Assembly (NCBI RefSeq): GCF_002904345.1
Contig: NZ_PEIH01000005.1
Coordinates: forward strand, 550,449-614,448
Length of the DNA stretch: 64,000 nt
Reading direction: 5' to 3'
Source of the DNA: Bacteroidetes bacterium endosymbiont of Geopemphigus sp.
GTDB lineage: Bacteria > Bacteroidota > Bacteroidia > Flavobacteriales > Blattabacteriaceae
Below are positions 1-9,720 of this stretch, piece after piece. The stretch's first letter is position 1; each line of letters begins with the position of its first letter. The translations under genes were made by a program, and so were the position numbers. Under the pieces are notes generated by a model. The model saw nothing but the letters and a program-made list of their open reading frames with translations. It was not told where the DNA came from and searched no databases.

Positions 1-261
1 TTCTATAATTATTTTTATTTGTTCATTAGACTATATTTAAAAAAAGTTTTTATGTGGTAAGCAACCAGGGTGGTTAAGCTAAAAAAAGTGCATATAATTA
101 ACATAAAAGACTTCTCTAAGAAAAACGCATTTCTAAAACACAAAGCTTTATATGATAATATTCCTACTAACAATAAATGAAAAGATGATCTCTACCTTAG
201 TAGGTATACACATGTGGAAATATATATTTTCAGTCCTGTTGTTGATTTTCATAGAGCGAAA

Positions 262-652
262 CGGGCAATAAATAGCGATAATGGGAGTGGAAAATTGGAC
301 CTTCCCGCGCCCTTTCCACAATACGGAACCTCGAGAAGGCTAGTAAGGGGCTCGATAAGAAAATATTTAAGATCCTTCTATCGCATGATCCCAGCTATTT
401 CAATGCGAAGGTAAAGAAATTCCCTAAAAACATTCACCTTATTCTTGCGTGCCACACCCACGGTATACAATTCGAAATTGAAATACCAAGCTAGATCAAA
501 TGGAGCCCCATAAAATATCGTTATCCTAAATGGGAAGGGCTTTATGAAGAAAACGATCGGTACTTATATGTCAATAGCGTATTCGGTTATTTGACCTTTC
601 CGGGCAGAGTAGGAATATGGCTGGTAATCACGGTTTGACGCTCAAAAGTCAA
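262..652 (+). pseudogene. relic of a metallophosphoesterase (YkuE-like)
   Basis: Translation shows the C-terminal half of a calcineurin-like metallophosphoesterase. Visible blocks are GVENW, PFPQYG then LEKASKGLDKK, the histidine motif KILLSHDPSYF, and the second metal motif as ACHTHGIQF (family form GHTHG), followed by WSPIKYRYPKWEGLYE, YLYVNSVFGY and FPGRVGIW. Known members are membrane-associated phosphoesterases. The N-terminal metal motifs (DxH, GNHD) are not visible upstream. A one-base shift lies near 340 and stops interrupt the frame after the EIEIP segment and near the end. Many in-frame fragments survive, so the damage looks recent. Substrate unknown. Confidence 0.75.
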
Positions 653-691
653 TTAAGCGTTTAGTAAGGGTTTTGTGTAAGAAATTAACTT

Positions 692-2410
692 TTAAAGTTT
701 CAATTCATCAATAATATCTTGAATTTTATCATTAAGCTTTTTTTTCACCCGAGGGTAATCTTCCACACTGGACAAGGGGGATTTTACACAGAAATAAAAT
801 TTGATTTTAGGTTCCGTTCCTGACGGTCGCAAAGCAATCTTTGTATCGTCCTGAGTATAATAGATCAACATATTAGAAGGGGGAAAACGCAAAGCAATCT
901 CTTGCTTATCGGGAAATATTTTTCTTGTAGAATTTTGATAATCTTCAACGGCGATCACTCGAGAGCCTCCGATGCTTTGCAGCGGGTTTATACGCCAGCT
1001 TTTCATGATCTCAGCGATTTCCTTAGCTCCCGAGGCGCCTTTACGCGTGAGCGTAATAAGTTTTTCTTCATGGCAATCCAGATGTACGTAAATTTCTAGT
1101 AATTTTCGATAAGCACTGGATCCTTCGGCTTTGGCAGCGGAAGCTAAATCAGCCATAAGCAACATAGAGGTAATAGAGTCTTTATCACGCACAAAATCTC
1201 CTACCATGAAACCGTAACTCTCTTCCCCTCCCCCTATAAATAAGGCTTGTCCTTCACGTTCACGAATTAATTTTGAGATCCATTTAAATCCTGTAAACAC
1301 TTTCTCATAATCGACACCGTATTTACCGGCCAATGCTGAAAAAATATCTGAACTTACCAAAGTAGAGGCTATAAACGAAGGTTGATTCAGACGGCCTTTG
1401 ATTTTCAATTGTTTTAACAGGTAGTCTATCAACAGAGTGTTGGTTTGATTGCCGCTAAGCAATACAAACTCTCCCTGTTCATCGCGAAGAGCTACTCCCA
1501 GACGATCGGCATCCGGATCCGTAGTAAAAACAAGATCTGCCTGCTGCGCCCTTGCTTGCTCAATGGCCATAAAAAAGGCAGAGGGTTCTTCGGGATTAGG
1601 TGAGCTTAACGTAGAGAAATTCCCATCGGGAATTGCTTGCTTCTCTACCACAGAAAAGCTTTCAAAGCCGGCGCGACGAAAGGCCTCCGGGGCTATGGCG
1701 ATAGCAGTTCCATGTAATGGACTAAGCACAATGCGCAAATCTTTCTTTCCCAAAGCACTGAATGAGGAGTTATTTATAGCCGTTTTTATAAAAGCTTCAT
1801 CCATAGCAGTACCTAGACTATGAATAAGAGAAGAATTGCCTTTAAAATCGATATCTTCAACAGAGATTTCTTGAATTTCCTTTAAAATATATTGATCATA
1901 AGGAGATACCAGCTGCGCCCCGTCTTCGCCATACACTTTATAACCATTATATTCAGGTGGATTGTGCGAGGCGGTAATCATAATGCCGGCAAAGCACTGT
2001 AATTGCCGAACTGCATAAGACAACTCCGGAGTAGGGCGAAATCCTTCGAATAAAAAAACTTTTACTCCCTGAGCTGAAAGAACCGAAGCGGCGCTTTGGG
2101 CAAAAAAATCACTGTTTTTGCGCACATCGCACGCAATAGCCACACGGAGTTCCTTTTTGTCGGAAAAACGTTTTTTAAGATACCGAAACAAACCCAGGGC
2201 AGTGGCTCCTACCGTGTAACAATTTATACGATTAGTACCCACTCCCATAATGCCTCTTATGCCACCGGTACCAAATTCCAGGTCTTTATAAAAAGCTTCC
2301 ACAAGTTCTTGAGGTTGACTTTCAATAAGTTCCCTTACCCTCTGGCGTGTAGTTGAATCATAAGATTGTGAAAGCCACCTCCGGGCCCTTTTAAGTATAT
2401 CTGGGTTCAT
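692..2410 (-). CDS. phosphohexomutase (phosphoglucomutase/phosphomannomutase)
   Basis: A complete 572-residue alpha-D-phosphohexomutase that interconverts hexose 1- and 6-phosphates, feeding sugar nucleotides for envelope glycans. Visible in order: FGTGGIRGIMG near residue 46, the phosphoserine loop TASHNPPEYNGYK with the active serine near residue 148, the metal loop DPDADRLG near residue 300, the sugar-binding loop GGGEESYGF, and the phosphate-binding RPSGTEPKIKF near the C terminus. Length and motifs fit the larger PGM2-like subfamily common in Bacteroidota. It stands between two relics on its own strand. Glucose versus mannose preference cannot be told from the sequence. Confidence 0.93.
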   Translation of the reverse strand: MNPDILKRARRWLSQSYDSTTRQRVRELIESQPQELVEAFYKDLEFGTGGIRGIMGVGTNRINCYTVGATALGLFRYLKKRFSDKKELRVAIACDVRKNSDFFAQSAASVLSAQGVKVFLFEGFRPTPELSYAVRQLQCFAGIMITASHNPPEYNGYKVYGEDGAQLVSPYDQYILKEIQEISVEDIDFKGNSSLIHSLGTAMDEAFIKTAINNSSFSALGKKDLRIVLSPLHGTAIAIAPEAFRRAGFESFSVVEKQAIPDGNFSTLSSPNPEEPSAFFMAIEQARAQQADLVFTTDPDADRLGVALRDEQGEFVLLSGNQTNTLLIDYLLKQLKIKGRLNQPSFIASTLVSSDIFSALAGKYGVDYEKVFTGFKWISKLIREREGQALFIGGGEESYGFMVGDFVRDKDSITSMLLMADLASAAKAEGSSAYRKLLEIYVHLDCHEEKLITLTRKGASGAKEIAEIMKSWRINPLQSIGGSRVIAVEDYQNSTRKIFPDKQEIALRFPPSNMLIYYTQDDTKIALRPSGTEPKIKFYFCVKSPLSSVEDYPRVKKKLNDKIQDIIDELKL

Positions 2411-2474
2411 AAATATGCTATTATATTTTTCAAATAACTTTCAATGCAATAAATTGAATTTTATATAGTAAAAT

Positions 2475-3953
2475 TTACTTTTTAGAGGCTCTTAAAAAGT
2501 AAAGCACTTCATCAAACTTACTAATGGTTTCTTTATCAGTTTTTTTTACTTAAAGGACTTACTGTAATAATTACTAAAGAAGCCGATAAAATCCGGGAAT
2601 AATCTCATAAAGCATATCCTTAAAAAGACGGAATATTAAGCCAAAATAAAACGGTGAGGACTCCCGTGACCATTCCGAATAAAATGCCTAAACCGCTTGT
2701 TCTCTTCCAATATAAAGAAAACAACACCACAAAAGGTCCGAACGTCACGATAAAACCTACCCAAGCATGGGCCACCAAACTTAAAAAATTCTCATTGGTG
2801 CGCAGGGAAAGTAAAATAGCGATGATCGCCACAAGCAGAACTGCCATACGACCTATTAACACAAGTTCTTTATCAGAGGTCTCTCAACGAAAAAAGGATT
2901 TGTAAAAATCTTCCGTGATAACCTTTAGGTTACCAATAGTTGCGAGGAAATTCTGCTCATAACCGCTGCCAAAATAGCTGAGAGTAGAAAACCTCCGATA
3001 AACGGCTGAAACAGCCATTGTGAAAAATGAATAAATAATCTCCGGATTGTTCAGGGTAAATTTATATCTATCCACGTAGGCAATTCCTATAAGTCGGACA
3101 CATACTTCCAACTACAGAAAATATCATCCAAGAAATACCGATTCTACGGGCTGAGGTCATTTGCTTAACAAAGTGAATGGCCGTAAAACGCACAAACAAT
3201 GATATAAGGTTGTCCAAAATAACACAATCTCCAGGGTTGTCAAAGAAACAATAGCCAAAAGATTTTTTTACCTAAAAAACTGAGCAGATCAGCATTGAAC
3301 TCTTTTATAATTTGCATTGAAGGGACAATACCTCCGATATCCGTAAGGGCAATGATGGGAACAATAACCACTGCAAGAACCAATAAGAGATCCCTGAATA
3401 ACATCAGTTAAGCTAACAGCAAGAAAACCCCCTAAGAAAGTGTAAAAAAACTACCACACCTGCTGTTAAAAACAAACCCATATGGTAGCTCAATCCAAAG
3501 ACTGATTCGAAGAGGATGTCTCCCGCTACCATACCGGAAGAGGTATAAAGAGTAAAAAAAAAGAAAATAATAGAAGCCGATGTCAAACGCAACCATCGAC
3601 CGTAGTTTTGAAAGCGATTTTTGGAAAAAATCTGGTATAGTAATGGAATTACTGGCTAACTCTGTATATACAAGAAGTCTGAGTACTACAAGAAGATAGT
3701 TAAAATAGGTACCTATAAGTCCTACGGAAATCCACATAGCCGGGAGACCCGATACGTATATCGCACCGGGAAAATCCATTAACAACCAGTTGCTCATATC
3801 GGAAACCCCTACTGAAATCTTCGTTACCAGTAGACTCAAAGAGCGCCCGCCCAACATATCTTCTGAAAGATTAGCTGTAGATTTTTTATAAGTGTAGTAA
3901 CCTACCGAGATCATAATCATGTAAAGACTTATAGAGAGGGATTCATAAGACAT
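2475..3953 (-). pseudogene. putP: relic of sodium/proline symporter
   Basis: Fragments in several frames match a sodium:solute symporter of the PutP type. The N-terminal 150 residues are nearly intact: LGGRSLSLLVTKISVGVSD, then MSNWLLMDFPGAIYVSGLPA, then a segment ending TIPDFFQK. The C-terminal part carries AHAWVGFIVTFGPFVVLFS, then SLYWKRTSGLGILFGMVTG, and ends with DKETISKFDEVLYFLRASKK at the expected stop. Several frameshifts separate these blocks, so no functional carrier can be made. The family imports proline with sodium. The pruA gene for proline oxidation is also broken in this window, so the loss is coherent. Confidence 0.88.
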
Positions 3954-4231
3954 TTGTTAAAATATTTTTAGATGAATTATACGGATAATTTGTTCTGCTT
4001 GAGCTTTTTCAAAGCTATAGCTCTTATTAAAAAATTTGATATCGCTCGCTTTTGTGTACTAGTAAGAAAAATATCATGAGATTTTAAAATTAATTATGTT
4101 AATTCTCGAGGCTATCGGGCACGTAAGGTAGAAGAAAATTCAGATAGAATATCAATAAATATCTCTCTCTAATTTACTTGGCTTAATAAAATGAAAATAA
4201 CCTCTATTTAAATTGCATGGAAAAGCATTCT

Positions 4232-4239
4232 TATATTTG
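4232..4239 (+). promoter_or_regulatory. -7 promoter box TATATTTG before pssA
   Basis: TATATTTG matches the Bacteroidota TAnnTTTG box exactly and ends 12 bases before the ATG at 4252, which implies a very short leader. A clear -33 TTG element at the usual spacing is not obvious. Confidence 0.55.
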
Positions 4240-4251
4240 CAAAAACTCTCA

Positions 4252-4968
4252 ATGAGAAAACATCTGTCCAATTTGCTTACACTAGCGAACCTATTTTGTG
4301 GATGTATAGCTGTAGTTCTTTTGTTGCGAAGACCTGATTATGAGAAAGTTGCCTTATTAAGTTTTGTATCATTAATTCTAGATTTTTTTGACGGATTCTT
4401 GGCGCGCTTGCTCAATGAAAAAAGCCAACTTGGAGGAGAACTCGATTCACTGGCAGATCTGGTTTCTTTCGGATTAGTGCCCGCGCTTATCGTTTTTAAT
4501 TTTTTAGAAGAATCCACTTTTATATATCCTTCCTTTTCGTTGTGTAAATGGAGCGCTTTCGCTATTGTATTATGCTCGGCGTGGCGTCTGGCGAATTTTA
4601 ATCTAGATAAGACTCAGAGGCATGATTTTAAAGGATTAGCTACTCCTGCTAATGCGCTTTTTTTTACCGGAATATCTATAGTAACACCTGAACACATAGG
4701 TTATAACTGCTGGAAATTTATTCTCAGCTCACCTGTCTTGTTATTTCTCATGTTATTTTTCTCATGCATACTTCTCGTTTCAAAATTTCCGATGTTTTCT
4801 TTAAAGTTTTCATCTACTCTCTGGAGCGAAAATTTCCCACGTTATATATTTTTAACATTAGCTTCTTTGCTTTTTATCAGCCTTCGCCTAGCAGCGATTC
4901 CCTGGGTGATAGTTCTATATATATTATTATCATTACTTTATAAAAAACATTTGTTTACTCACTTATGA
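4252..4968 (+). CDS. pssA: CDP-diacylglycerol-serine O-phosphatidyltransferase
   Basis: Makes phosphatidylserine from CDP-diacylglycerol and serine, the first step to phosphatidylethanolamine, in the inner membrane. The CDP-alcohol phosphotransferase signature is complete: DFFDGFLAR, eight residues, then GGELDSLAD (near residues 45-70). About six to eight hydrophobic segments follow. I chose the ATG at 4252 (MRKHLSNLLTLANLFCG) over an in-frame TTG at 4213, because family proteins begin with this sequence and a TAnnTTTG box lies between the two. The last four bases overlap the next gene as ATGA, so the pair is probably co-translated. Confidence 0.93.
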   Translation: MRKHLSNLLTLANLFCGCIAVVLLLRRPDYEKVALLSFVSLILDFFDGFLARLLNEKSQLGGELDSLADLVSFGLVPALIVFNFLEESTFIYPSFSLCKWSAFAIVLCSAWRLANFNLDKTQRHDFKGLATPANALFFTGISIVTPEHIGYNCWKFILSSPVLLFLMLFFSCILLVSKFPMFSLKFSSTLWSENFPRYIFLTLASLLFISLRLAAIPWVIVLYILLSLLYKKHLFTHL

Positions 4969-5726
4969 ATCTGCATCTGCATCGCCCTATTTGTTTTTTT
5001 GACATAGAAGCAACAGGCATCAATTTGGTCAAAGACCGTATTGTAGAGATATCTATTATTAAAATCTACCGGGAAGGTGTACAAGAGGAAAAAACTTGGC
5101 GCATCAATCCCGAATACCCTATTTCAGCCGAAGCGAAATCTATTCATGGTATTACAAATGAAGATTTAGCCGATAAGCCAATTTTTAAGGACATTGCTCC
5201 ACAAATCTGCAAAATGATTGAAGGAGCTGATTTGGCTGGATACAATTCGAATCGGTTTGACATTCCTCTCCTGGCTGAAGAGCTTTTACGGGCAAGCTAC
5301 CCCTTTGAGAGCGAAAAACATAAGAGTATCGATGTGCAAGTGATCTTTCATAAGATGGAACCGCGTACTTTATCAGCCGCCTATAAATACTACTGTGATA
5401 AAGACTTAAAGAACGCACATAATGCCAGTGCTGATGCCTTAGCTACCTATGAAATTCTGGAAGCACAGCTGAAAAAATATTCTGAACTTGATAAAGACGT
5501 AAAAAAGCTGAGTGAGTTTTCCCGTCAGAAAAATACAGCTGACCTGGCTGGGTTCATCGGCTTCAGTCAAGATGGGAAAGAAATCTTTACTTTCGGTAAA
5601 TATAAAGGGCAAAAAGTGCTTGAAGTGTTTAAAAAAGACCCTCATTACTATAACTGGCTCCAAAAATCAGACTTTCCCCTATATACTAAAAAAGTCCTGA
5701 CTCTTTTAAAGCTCAAGGATTTCTAA
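4965..5726 (+). CDS. DnaQ-like 3'-5' exonuclease
   Basis: A 253-residue DEDDh exonuclease related to the DNA polymerase III epsilon subunit. The three motifs are present: FFDIEATGI (ExoI, near residue 11), AGYNSNRFDIPLL (ExoII, near residue 88) and HNASADALATYEIL (ExoIII, near residue 150). A C-terminal module FTFGKYKGQKVLEV with YYNWL resembles the small domain at the end of exodeoxyribonuclease X-like proteins. Its ATG overlaps the pssA stop. It may proofread or degrade DNA ends. Whether it is the replicative epsilon subunit cannot be decided, since a second exonuclease-domain gene in the window is broken. Confidence 0.85.
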   Translation: MNLHLHRPICFFDIEATGINLVKDRIVEISIIKIYREGVQEEKTWRINPEYPISAEAKSIHGITNEDLADKPIFKDIAPQICKMIEGADLAGYNSNRFDIPLLAEELLRASYPFESEKHKSIDVQVIFHKMEPRTLSAAYKYYCDKDLKNAHNASADALATYEILEAQLKKYSELDKDVKKLSEFSRQKNTADLAGFIGFSQDGKEIFTFGKYKGQKVLEVFKKDPHYYNWLQKSDFPLYTKKVLTLLKLKDF

Positions 5727-6899
5727 ATATAGAGTTTGTCTTTTTTATACAACTATATAATAAAAGTTGTCAACATACTATTCAATGGTTGACCTGCAGT
5801 GAGCGATATTTATTTTCTTTGTCAGGAGTAAAGAAAATCCTTCATACATCCCTTAAGTTATTCAACAGAGTAAAATTCTGTGCTACCGTTATTGTGAACA
5901 TTCTTATCAGTCTCGAAATACTAGGATAATAAAAAGCAAGACGTGAGAAATATAGCTCAGGTTTTTTGATAAGGATATGATCAACGCTAATTTTGAAAAA
6001 CTTTCAGCTTATCTTTTTTAAGTTCGTGAATGAGGGTCATATAAAAAGATATGTTATCAATCTGGATAATAGGTAAAAGAACGTTAGCCGAACTATACGA
6101 TGGATCTTGAGAGGAACAAAATCATCTCTATGAAAAGGTAGATATAAGAATTTATAGAGAAAACTCTCAATTTAATTGAAGAATTATAACGAAATTCTCA
6201 TTTCTCAAAGCTATAGAAAGCTATAAAACAACTACCTTGGACGAGCTTAAAACTTTTTAAGGATATGAGACACCAGGTCGAAAATCACTGATATAAACCT
6301 TTCCTTTCATAAATAATTTATAGAACAAAGGCTTTATAAGAAAAGTTTATATAAAGCTATTATTATATTATATCACTTAGTAAAACCTCAAATTCTTTAC
6401 CATCATATATTTACTAAAAAAGAGTGATTAAAAAAATCAAGCAAAAAATGTCTGGTTTTTAATTTGCACCTCTTTATCTTTTAAAGATATCAAATCGAGC
6501 ACTTGAAAAAAAATAAAGCAGACTTAAACTTATTTAAGAAAGCAGGTGGAACCTGACAAAGAATTATCACTTAAAAACCCTGTATGTTTAAAAAGAAAAG
6601 TCCTATATATTAAGCCAAAAAATGATCTTATAGAAAAAATATAAGCGACATTTATATAAATTGCATTAAGTCATGACACTTAATTATGTTTGAATCTTAA
6701 AAAGAAACATATACCTTTTTGGTATATTCTTATTGTTTTTTTACACCTCCTCAATGGCTGACAAAAGTAAACCAATTAGTGATTACCAAGCTGTTTTTAT
6801 ACCCATGTATAAAATGAGCTTCATTACTTGCTGGTTGATCCGAAAACTTTTTTGACAGAAACAGATAAAGCAATAAAATTCAGATCCCGAAGGTTATCG
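5727..6899. other. long stretch without recognisable gene
   Basis: About 1.2 kb, strongly AT-rich, with stops in all frames on both strands and no clear protein fragment or RNA. It lies between an intact gene and two relics, so it is probably eroded coding DNA. I could not identify what it held. Confidence 0.5.
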
Positions 6900-6904
6900 A
6901 AACC

Positions 6905-7622
6905 TAAGACCCCAGAGTATTTTACTCCCAAAGAACTGAAAATACACCGTATTTAATAGCGTTAAAATATTTTTCTTCTCCTTATATTCTACAGAATTAT
7001 CGATTGACTCAGGCTGAGCATGATATTGACGGGATGTTTCTTATCGTAGATTTATTCCCTTCTGTCAAAAAAATTGAAACCAACTTTTTTGATAAGATAG
7101 CTATGCAGTCCAATAAAAAAGAACAACCTCTTCCCGTAGCGATATACATAAGTGGTTTATGGCTAGGTAATCACCCACGAGAATTTAGCTTACTGGGGGA
7201 TCAGAAAAACAAATTAAATATTACTTGGTTAAACCATTCTTTTAGTCATCCTTATTACAAAGGACGTCCACTTGAACATAACTTTTTAAACTCCTGGGAC
7301 GATGATGAAAAATGAAGTTTTCATGACGGAAAAACTTTTATTGAAAAGAAATGAAATTTCTTCAGTTCTTTTTCGATTTCCTGGGTTGGTTTTGAATGAA
7401 AAGACAGTGAAAGAATTAAATGAATTGGGATTGATCTCTGTTGGTAGCAACGCCTGGCTTGCAAAGGGAGAAAAAGCCAAAACAGGAAGCATAGTTTTGA
7501 TTCACGGTAACAGTAATGAACCTAAAGGTGTAGAAGAAACCTTGAGGCTAATAAAAAATGATATTCGCTGGCTACCGTTAAATAAAGCGCTCCAATTCAT
7601 GAATCTCAGAGTTTGTATTTAG
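6905..7622 (+). pseudogene. relic of a polysaccharide deacetylase family protein
   Basis: Two open segments in different frames join near 7310. The first reads HDIDGMFLIVDLFPSVKKIE, then PVAIYISGLWLGNHPREF, and contains TWLNHSFSHPYY, which fits the H-S-x-x-H-P metal motif of NodB-type polysaccharide deacetylases. The second reads ISSVLFRFPGLVLNEKTVKE and then LGLISVGSNAWLAKG, fitting the RxPxG region and the barrel that follows. A one-base shift separates them, and upstream code is lost in stops. Family members remove acetyl groups from cell-surface or wall glycans. The assignment rests on motifs only. Confidence 0.6.
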
Positions 7623-7639
7623 GCAACAACAGAGTAAAT

Positions 7640-7995
7640 ATACTTTTTTTAGTTGCTACTCGGCCGTTTGCTGACATTCATCCAGCAATACAATCGCCCC
7701 TATCGGGTCGACACAAATGTTTGTTTAATTTCTTGCCTCAGTTCGCTGCTTGCCAGGTTAATTACCTTGGTTGTTGAATCCTCATGTTAAATTCTTTCTC
7801 CGGGTCTTTAATACAATACCGTCTATTAATCCCACTGGGAATGAAAACAAGGTTGTGAAAATTTCTCTGACCGTTGTGAGTCAGATCAAAAATTTTCACG
7901 TCCGTGTCCCCCGGCATGATTTCTGACCTTGTGAGAAGATACGAAACGGGAAGAGAGCTCTTTAGTACTTAAATAAAAAGACTTTAACTAAAAAA
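7640..7995 (-). pseudogene. unidentified relic, base composition unlike flanks
   Basis: This stretch looks less AT-rich than its neighbours. The minus strand translates into a coding-like segment with MPGDTDVKIFDLTHNGQRNF, then LVFIPSGINRRYCIKDPEKE and FNMRIQQ. Stops and shifts flank it. I do not recognise the family. It is either the remains of a native gene between the deacetylase and hydrolase relics or a foreign fragment. Confidence 0.4.
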
Positions 7996-8367
7996 GTCTC
8001 GCCACAAAGCCAAAGCTACCAAATAAAATGGTCTCTGTTCAATTCTTGCTGGAGGTAGGCATAAAGAACTCGTATAAACCCGTACCTATTAATCATATAA
8101 GATTATAAATGGAAAGACCAATAAAAGATAAACTCTTACAGAAATAGATTAAAAGTTTCTAAAGAGACTCAAAAGAAGTTATGTAAAGAGATCATAGATA
8201 AAAATAACAGTAGAACAGAATAAGTTTTTATTTATTGGGCTAATTTTATGTTTAATTTAACAAGGAGTTAAAAAAGAAATATTGAGTTCTGTACTGTACA
8301 GATATCTGTATATATTTATTTTTAAAATTTTATAAATAAATCTGATACAATTAACATATTTCTATTC

Positions 8368-8995
8368 ATGAAAATTCTTTGCGTTGCAAAAAAATTATAT
8401 TGGCCATATGCAGGAAACAGATAAAAGGATTTAAAAAAAGAAGTACCTGAAGAACCTATATTCTTTCTCAAACCTGATACAGCTTTACCCCGCAAAGGGG
8501 AAGAATTTATCATTCCAAGATTTACCAATGAAATAGATCACGAAATAGAAATCGCCCTAAAAATGAGCAAATCGGGTAAATATATTTAGAAAACCTTTGT
8601 TCATCGTTATTACAACGAGATAAGTGTAAGAATAGATTTTACTGCTTGTGATCTTCAAAAGACGTTCAAGGAAAAAGGCTTTCCCTGGAAAAATTAAAGA
8701 CTTTTGATCAATCAGCTGTCGTAGGAAAATGGGTTCCTAAGGAAAAATTTGATGATAATATTTTTGATTTTTCCCTGAAAAAAAACGATGAAGTCGTACA
8801 AAGAAGTAAAACCAAGGACATCATTTTTTCATTCGATGTATTGATTCCAGAGTTCTCAAAGTATTTCTAACTAAAAATAGGTAATTTAATTTTTACCGGC
8901 CCGCTTTTGGGCGTAGGAGTTGTAAAAGAAAATGATGTATTAAAAGGTTTTTTTAGAAAAAATTCTGCATCTACAAATCGCATAAATTTTAGAAG
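8368..8995 (+). pseudogene. relic of a fumarylacetoacetate hydrolase family protein
   Basis: Starts with MKILCVAK, loses frame, and resumes as EEPIFFLKPDTALPRKGEEF, then IPRFTNEIDHEIEIALKMSK, HRYYNEISVRIDFTACDLQK, QSAVVGKWVPKEKFDDNIF and GNLIFTGPLLGVGVVKENDV. These blocks follow the order of FAH-family (2-hydroxyhepta-2,4-diene-dioate isomerase-like) proteins, including the FLKP and ExE metal regions and the TGxxxGVG loop. At least three frameshifts and internal stops break the frame. The family acts on beta-keto acids. The gene next downstream is rpmB; any gene once between them is gone. Confidence 0.85.
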
Positions 8996-9058
8996 AAGGC
9001 ATTTGCCAAAGAGAAAAAATATACGTTAATTCGCCTTTCCATTTGTTAAAACGGAAAA

Positions 9059-9295
9059 ATGTCAAGAATATGCCAAATCACAGGCAAAAGACCTATGGTA
9101 GGAAACAAAGTTTCTCATGCGAATAACAAAACCAAGCGCCGTTTTCATATTAATCTGATGAAAAAGCGTTTCTATCTTCCCAAAGAAGATCGCTGGATTA
9201 CGCTAAAAATAACTGCAGCGGGTATTAAAACCGTGAATTCTATAGGAATCGAAAAAGCGCTTAAGCAAGCTCAGAAAAAAGGCCTGATTAAATAG
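9059..9295 (+). CDS. rpmB: 50S ribosomal protein L28
   Basis: A 78-residue protein beginning [20 protein letters not shown], the standard start of bacterial L28, followed by [13 protein letters not shown]. It binds 23S rRNA in the large subunit. It is the first gene of a tight cluster with rpmG and a DUF4295 gene, the usual Bacteroidota arrangement. A near match to the promoter box (TCCATTTG) lies about 20 bases upstream. Confidence 0.97.
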   Translation: MSRICQITGKRPMVGNKVSHANNKTKRRFHINLMKKRFYLPKEDRWITLKITAAGIKTVNSIGIEKALKQAQKKGLIK

Positions 9296-9304
9296 TGGGA
9301 GAAA

Positions 9305-9487
9305 ATGGCAAAGAAAGGAAATAGAGTACAGGTCATTTTAGAATGTACTGAGCATAAAGAAAGTGGCAAACCAGGTACCTCTCGTTACATAAGTACAAAA
9401 AACAAAAGAAATACACCTGATAGAATAGAATTAAGAAAATACAACCCGATTCTCAGGAGATATACTCTTCACAAAGAGATTAAGTAA
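9305..9487 (+). CDS. rpmG: 50S ribosomal protein L33
   Basis: A 60-residue L33 with [20 protein letters not shown] and the C-terminal [18 protein letters not shown] block. The cysteine knuckle of the zinc-binding form is absent (one Cys only), so it appears to be a zinc-independent form. It begins nine bases after rpmB and is followed closely by the DUF4295 gene. Confidence 0.97.
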   Translation: MAKKGNRVQVILECTEHKESGKPGTSRYISTKNKRNTPDRIELRKYNPILRRYTLHKEIK

Positions 9488-9498
9488 AAACTTATCAC

Positions 9499-9654
9499 AT
9501 GGCAAAAAAAACTGTAGCAACTTTACAGACAGGTGCTTCAAAAAAGACAACCAAGGTAATACGCATGGTTAAATCACAAAAATCCAAGGCTTACGTTTTT
9601 GAAGAGAAAATCGTAAACGCCGAAGAGGTAAATGATTTTTTAACGAGACGTTAA
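9499..9654 (+). CDS. small DUF4295 family protein
   Basis: A 51-residue basic protein, MAKKTVATLQTGASKKTTKV followed by IRMVKSQKSKAYVFEEKIVN and a C-terminal FLTRR. In Bacteroidota this small conserved protein almost always follows rpmG, and that position is the main reason for the name. Its function is not established; the basic composition and location suggest a ribosome-linked role. It starts 11 bases after rpmG and ends before a hairpin terminator. Confidence 0.88.
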   Translation: MAKKTVATLQTGASKKTTKVIRMVKSQKSKAYVFEEKIVNAEEVNDFLTRR

Positions 9655-9680
9655 ACGATCTTCACATATCATTTTTCGAT

Positions 9681-9715
9681 GCTACCGCCTGTGGAATGGT
9701 AGCTTTTTATTTTTT
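9681..9715 (+). terminator. intrinsic terminator after the ribosomal protein cluster
   Basis: Stem GCTACC / GGTAGC around an 11-base loop, followed by a T-rich run TTTTTATTTTTT. It lies between the DUF4295 gene and ftsY and probably ends the rpmB transcript, with some read-through into ftsY. Confidence 0.75.
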
Positions 9716-9720
9716 ACCCG

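Noticed and set aside
1449-1823. 124-codon plus-strand frame inside the phosphohexomutase gene
   Set aside because: It lies antisense to a complete, well conserved gene and has no signal of its own.
5727-6899. CRISPR array or replication origin in the long gap
   Set aside because: No regularly spaced repeats and no cluster of DnaA boxes were visible.
7640-7995. Insertion sequence remnant
   Set aside because: No terminal inverted repeats, no target duplication and no transposase motif could be seen; only a short GTGAAAATTT/AAATTTTCAC pair.
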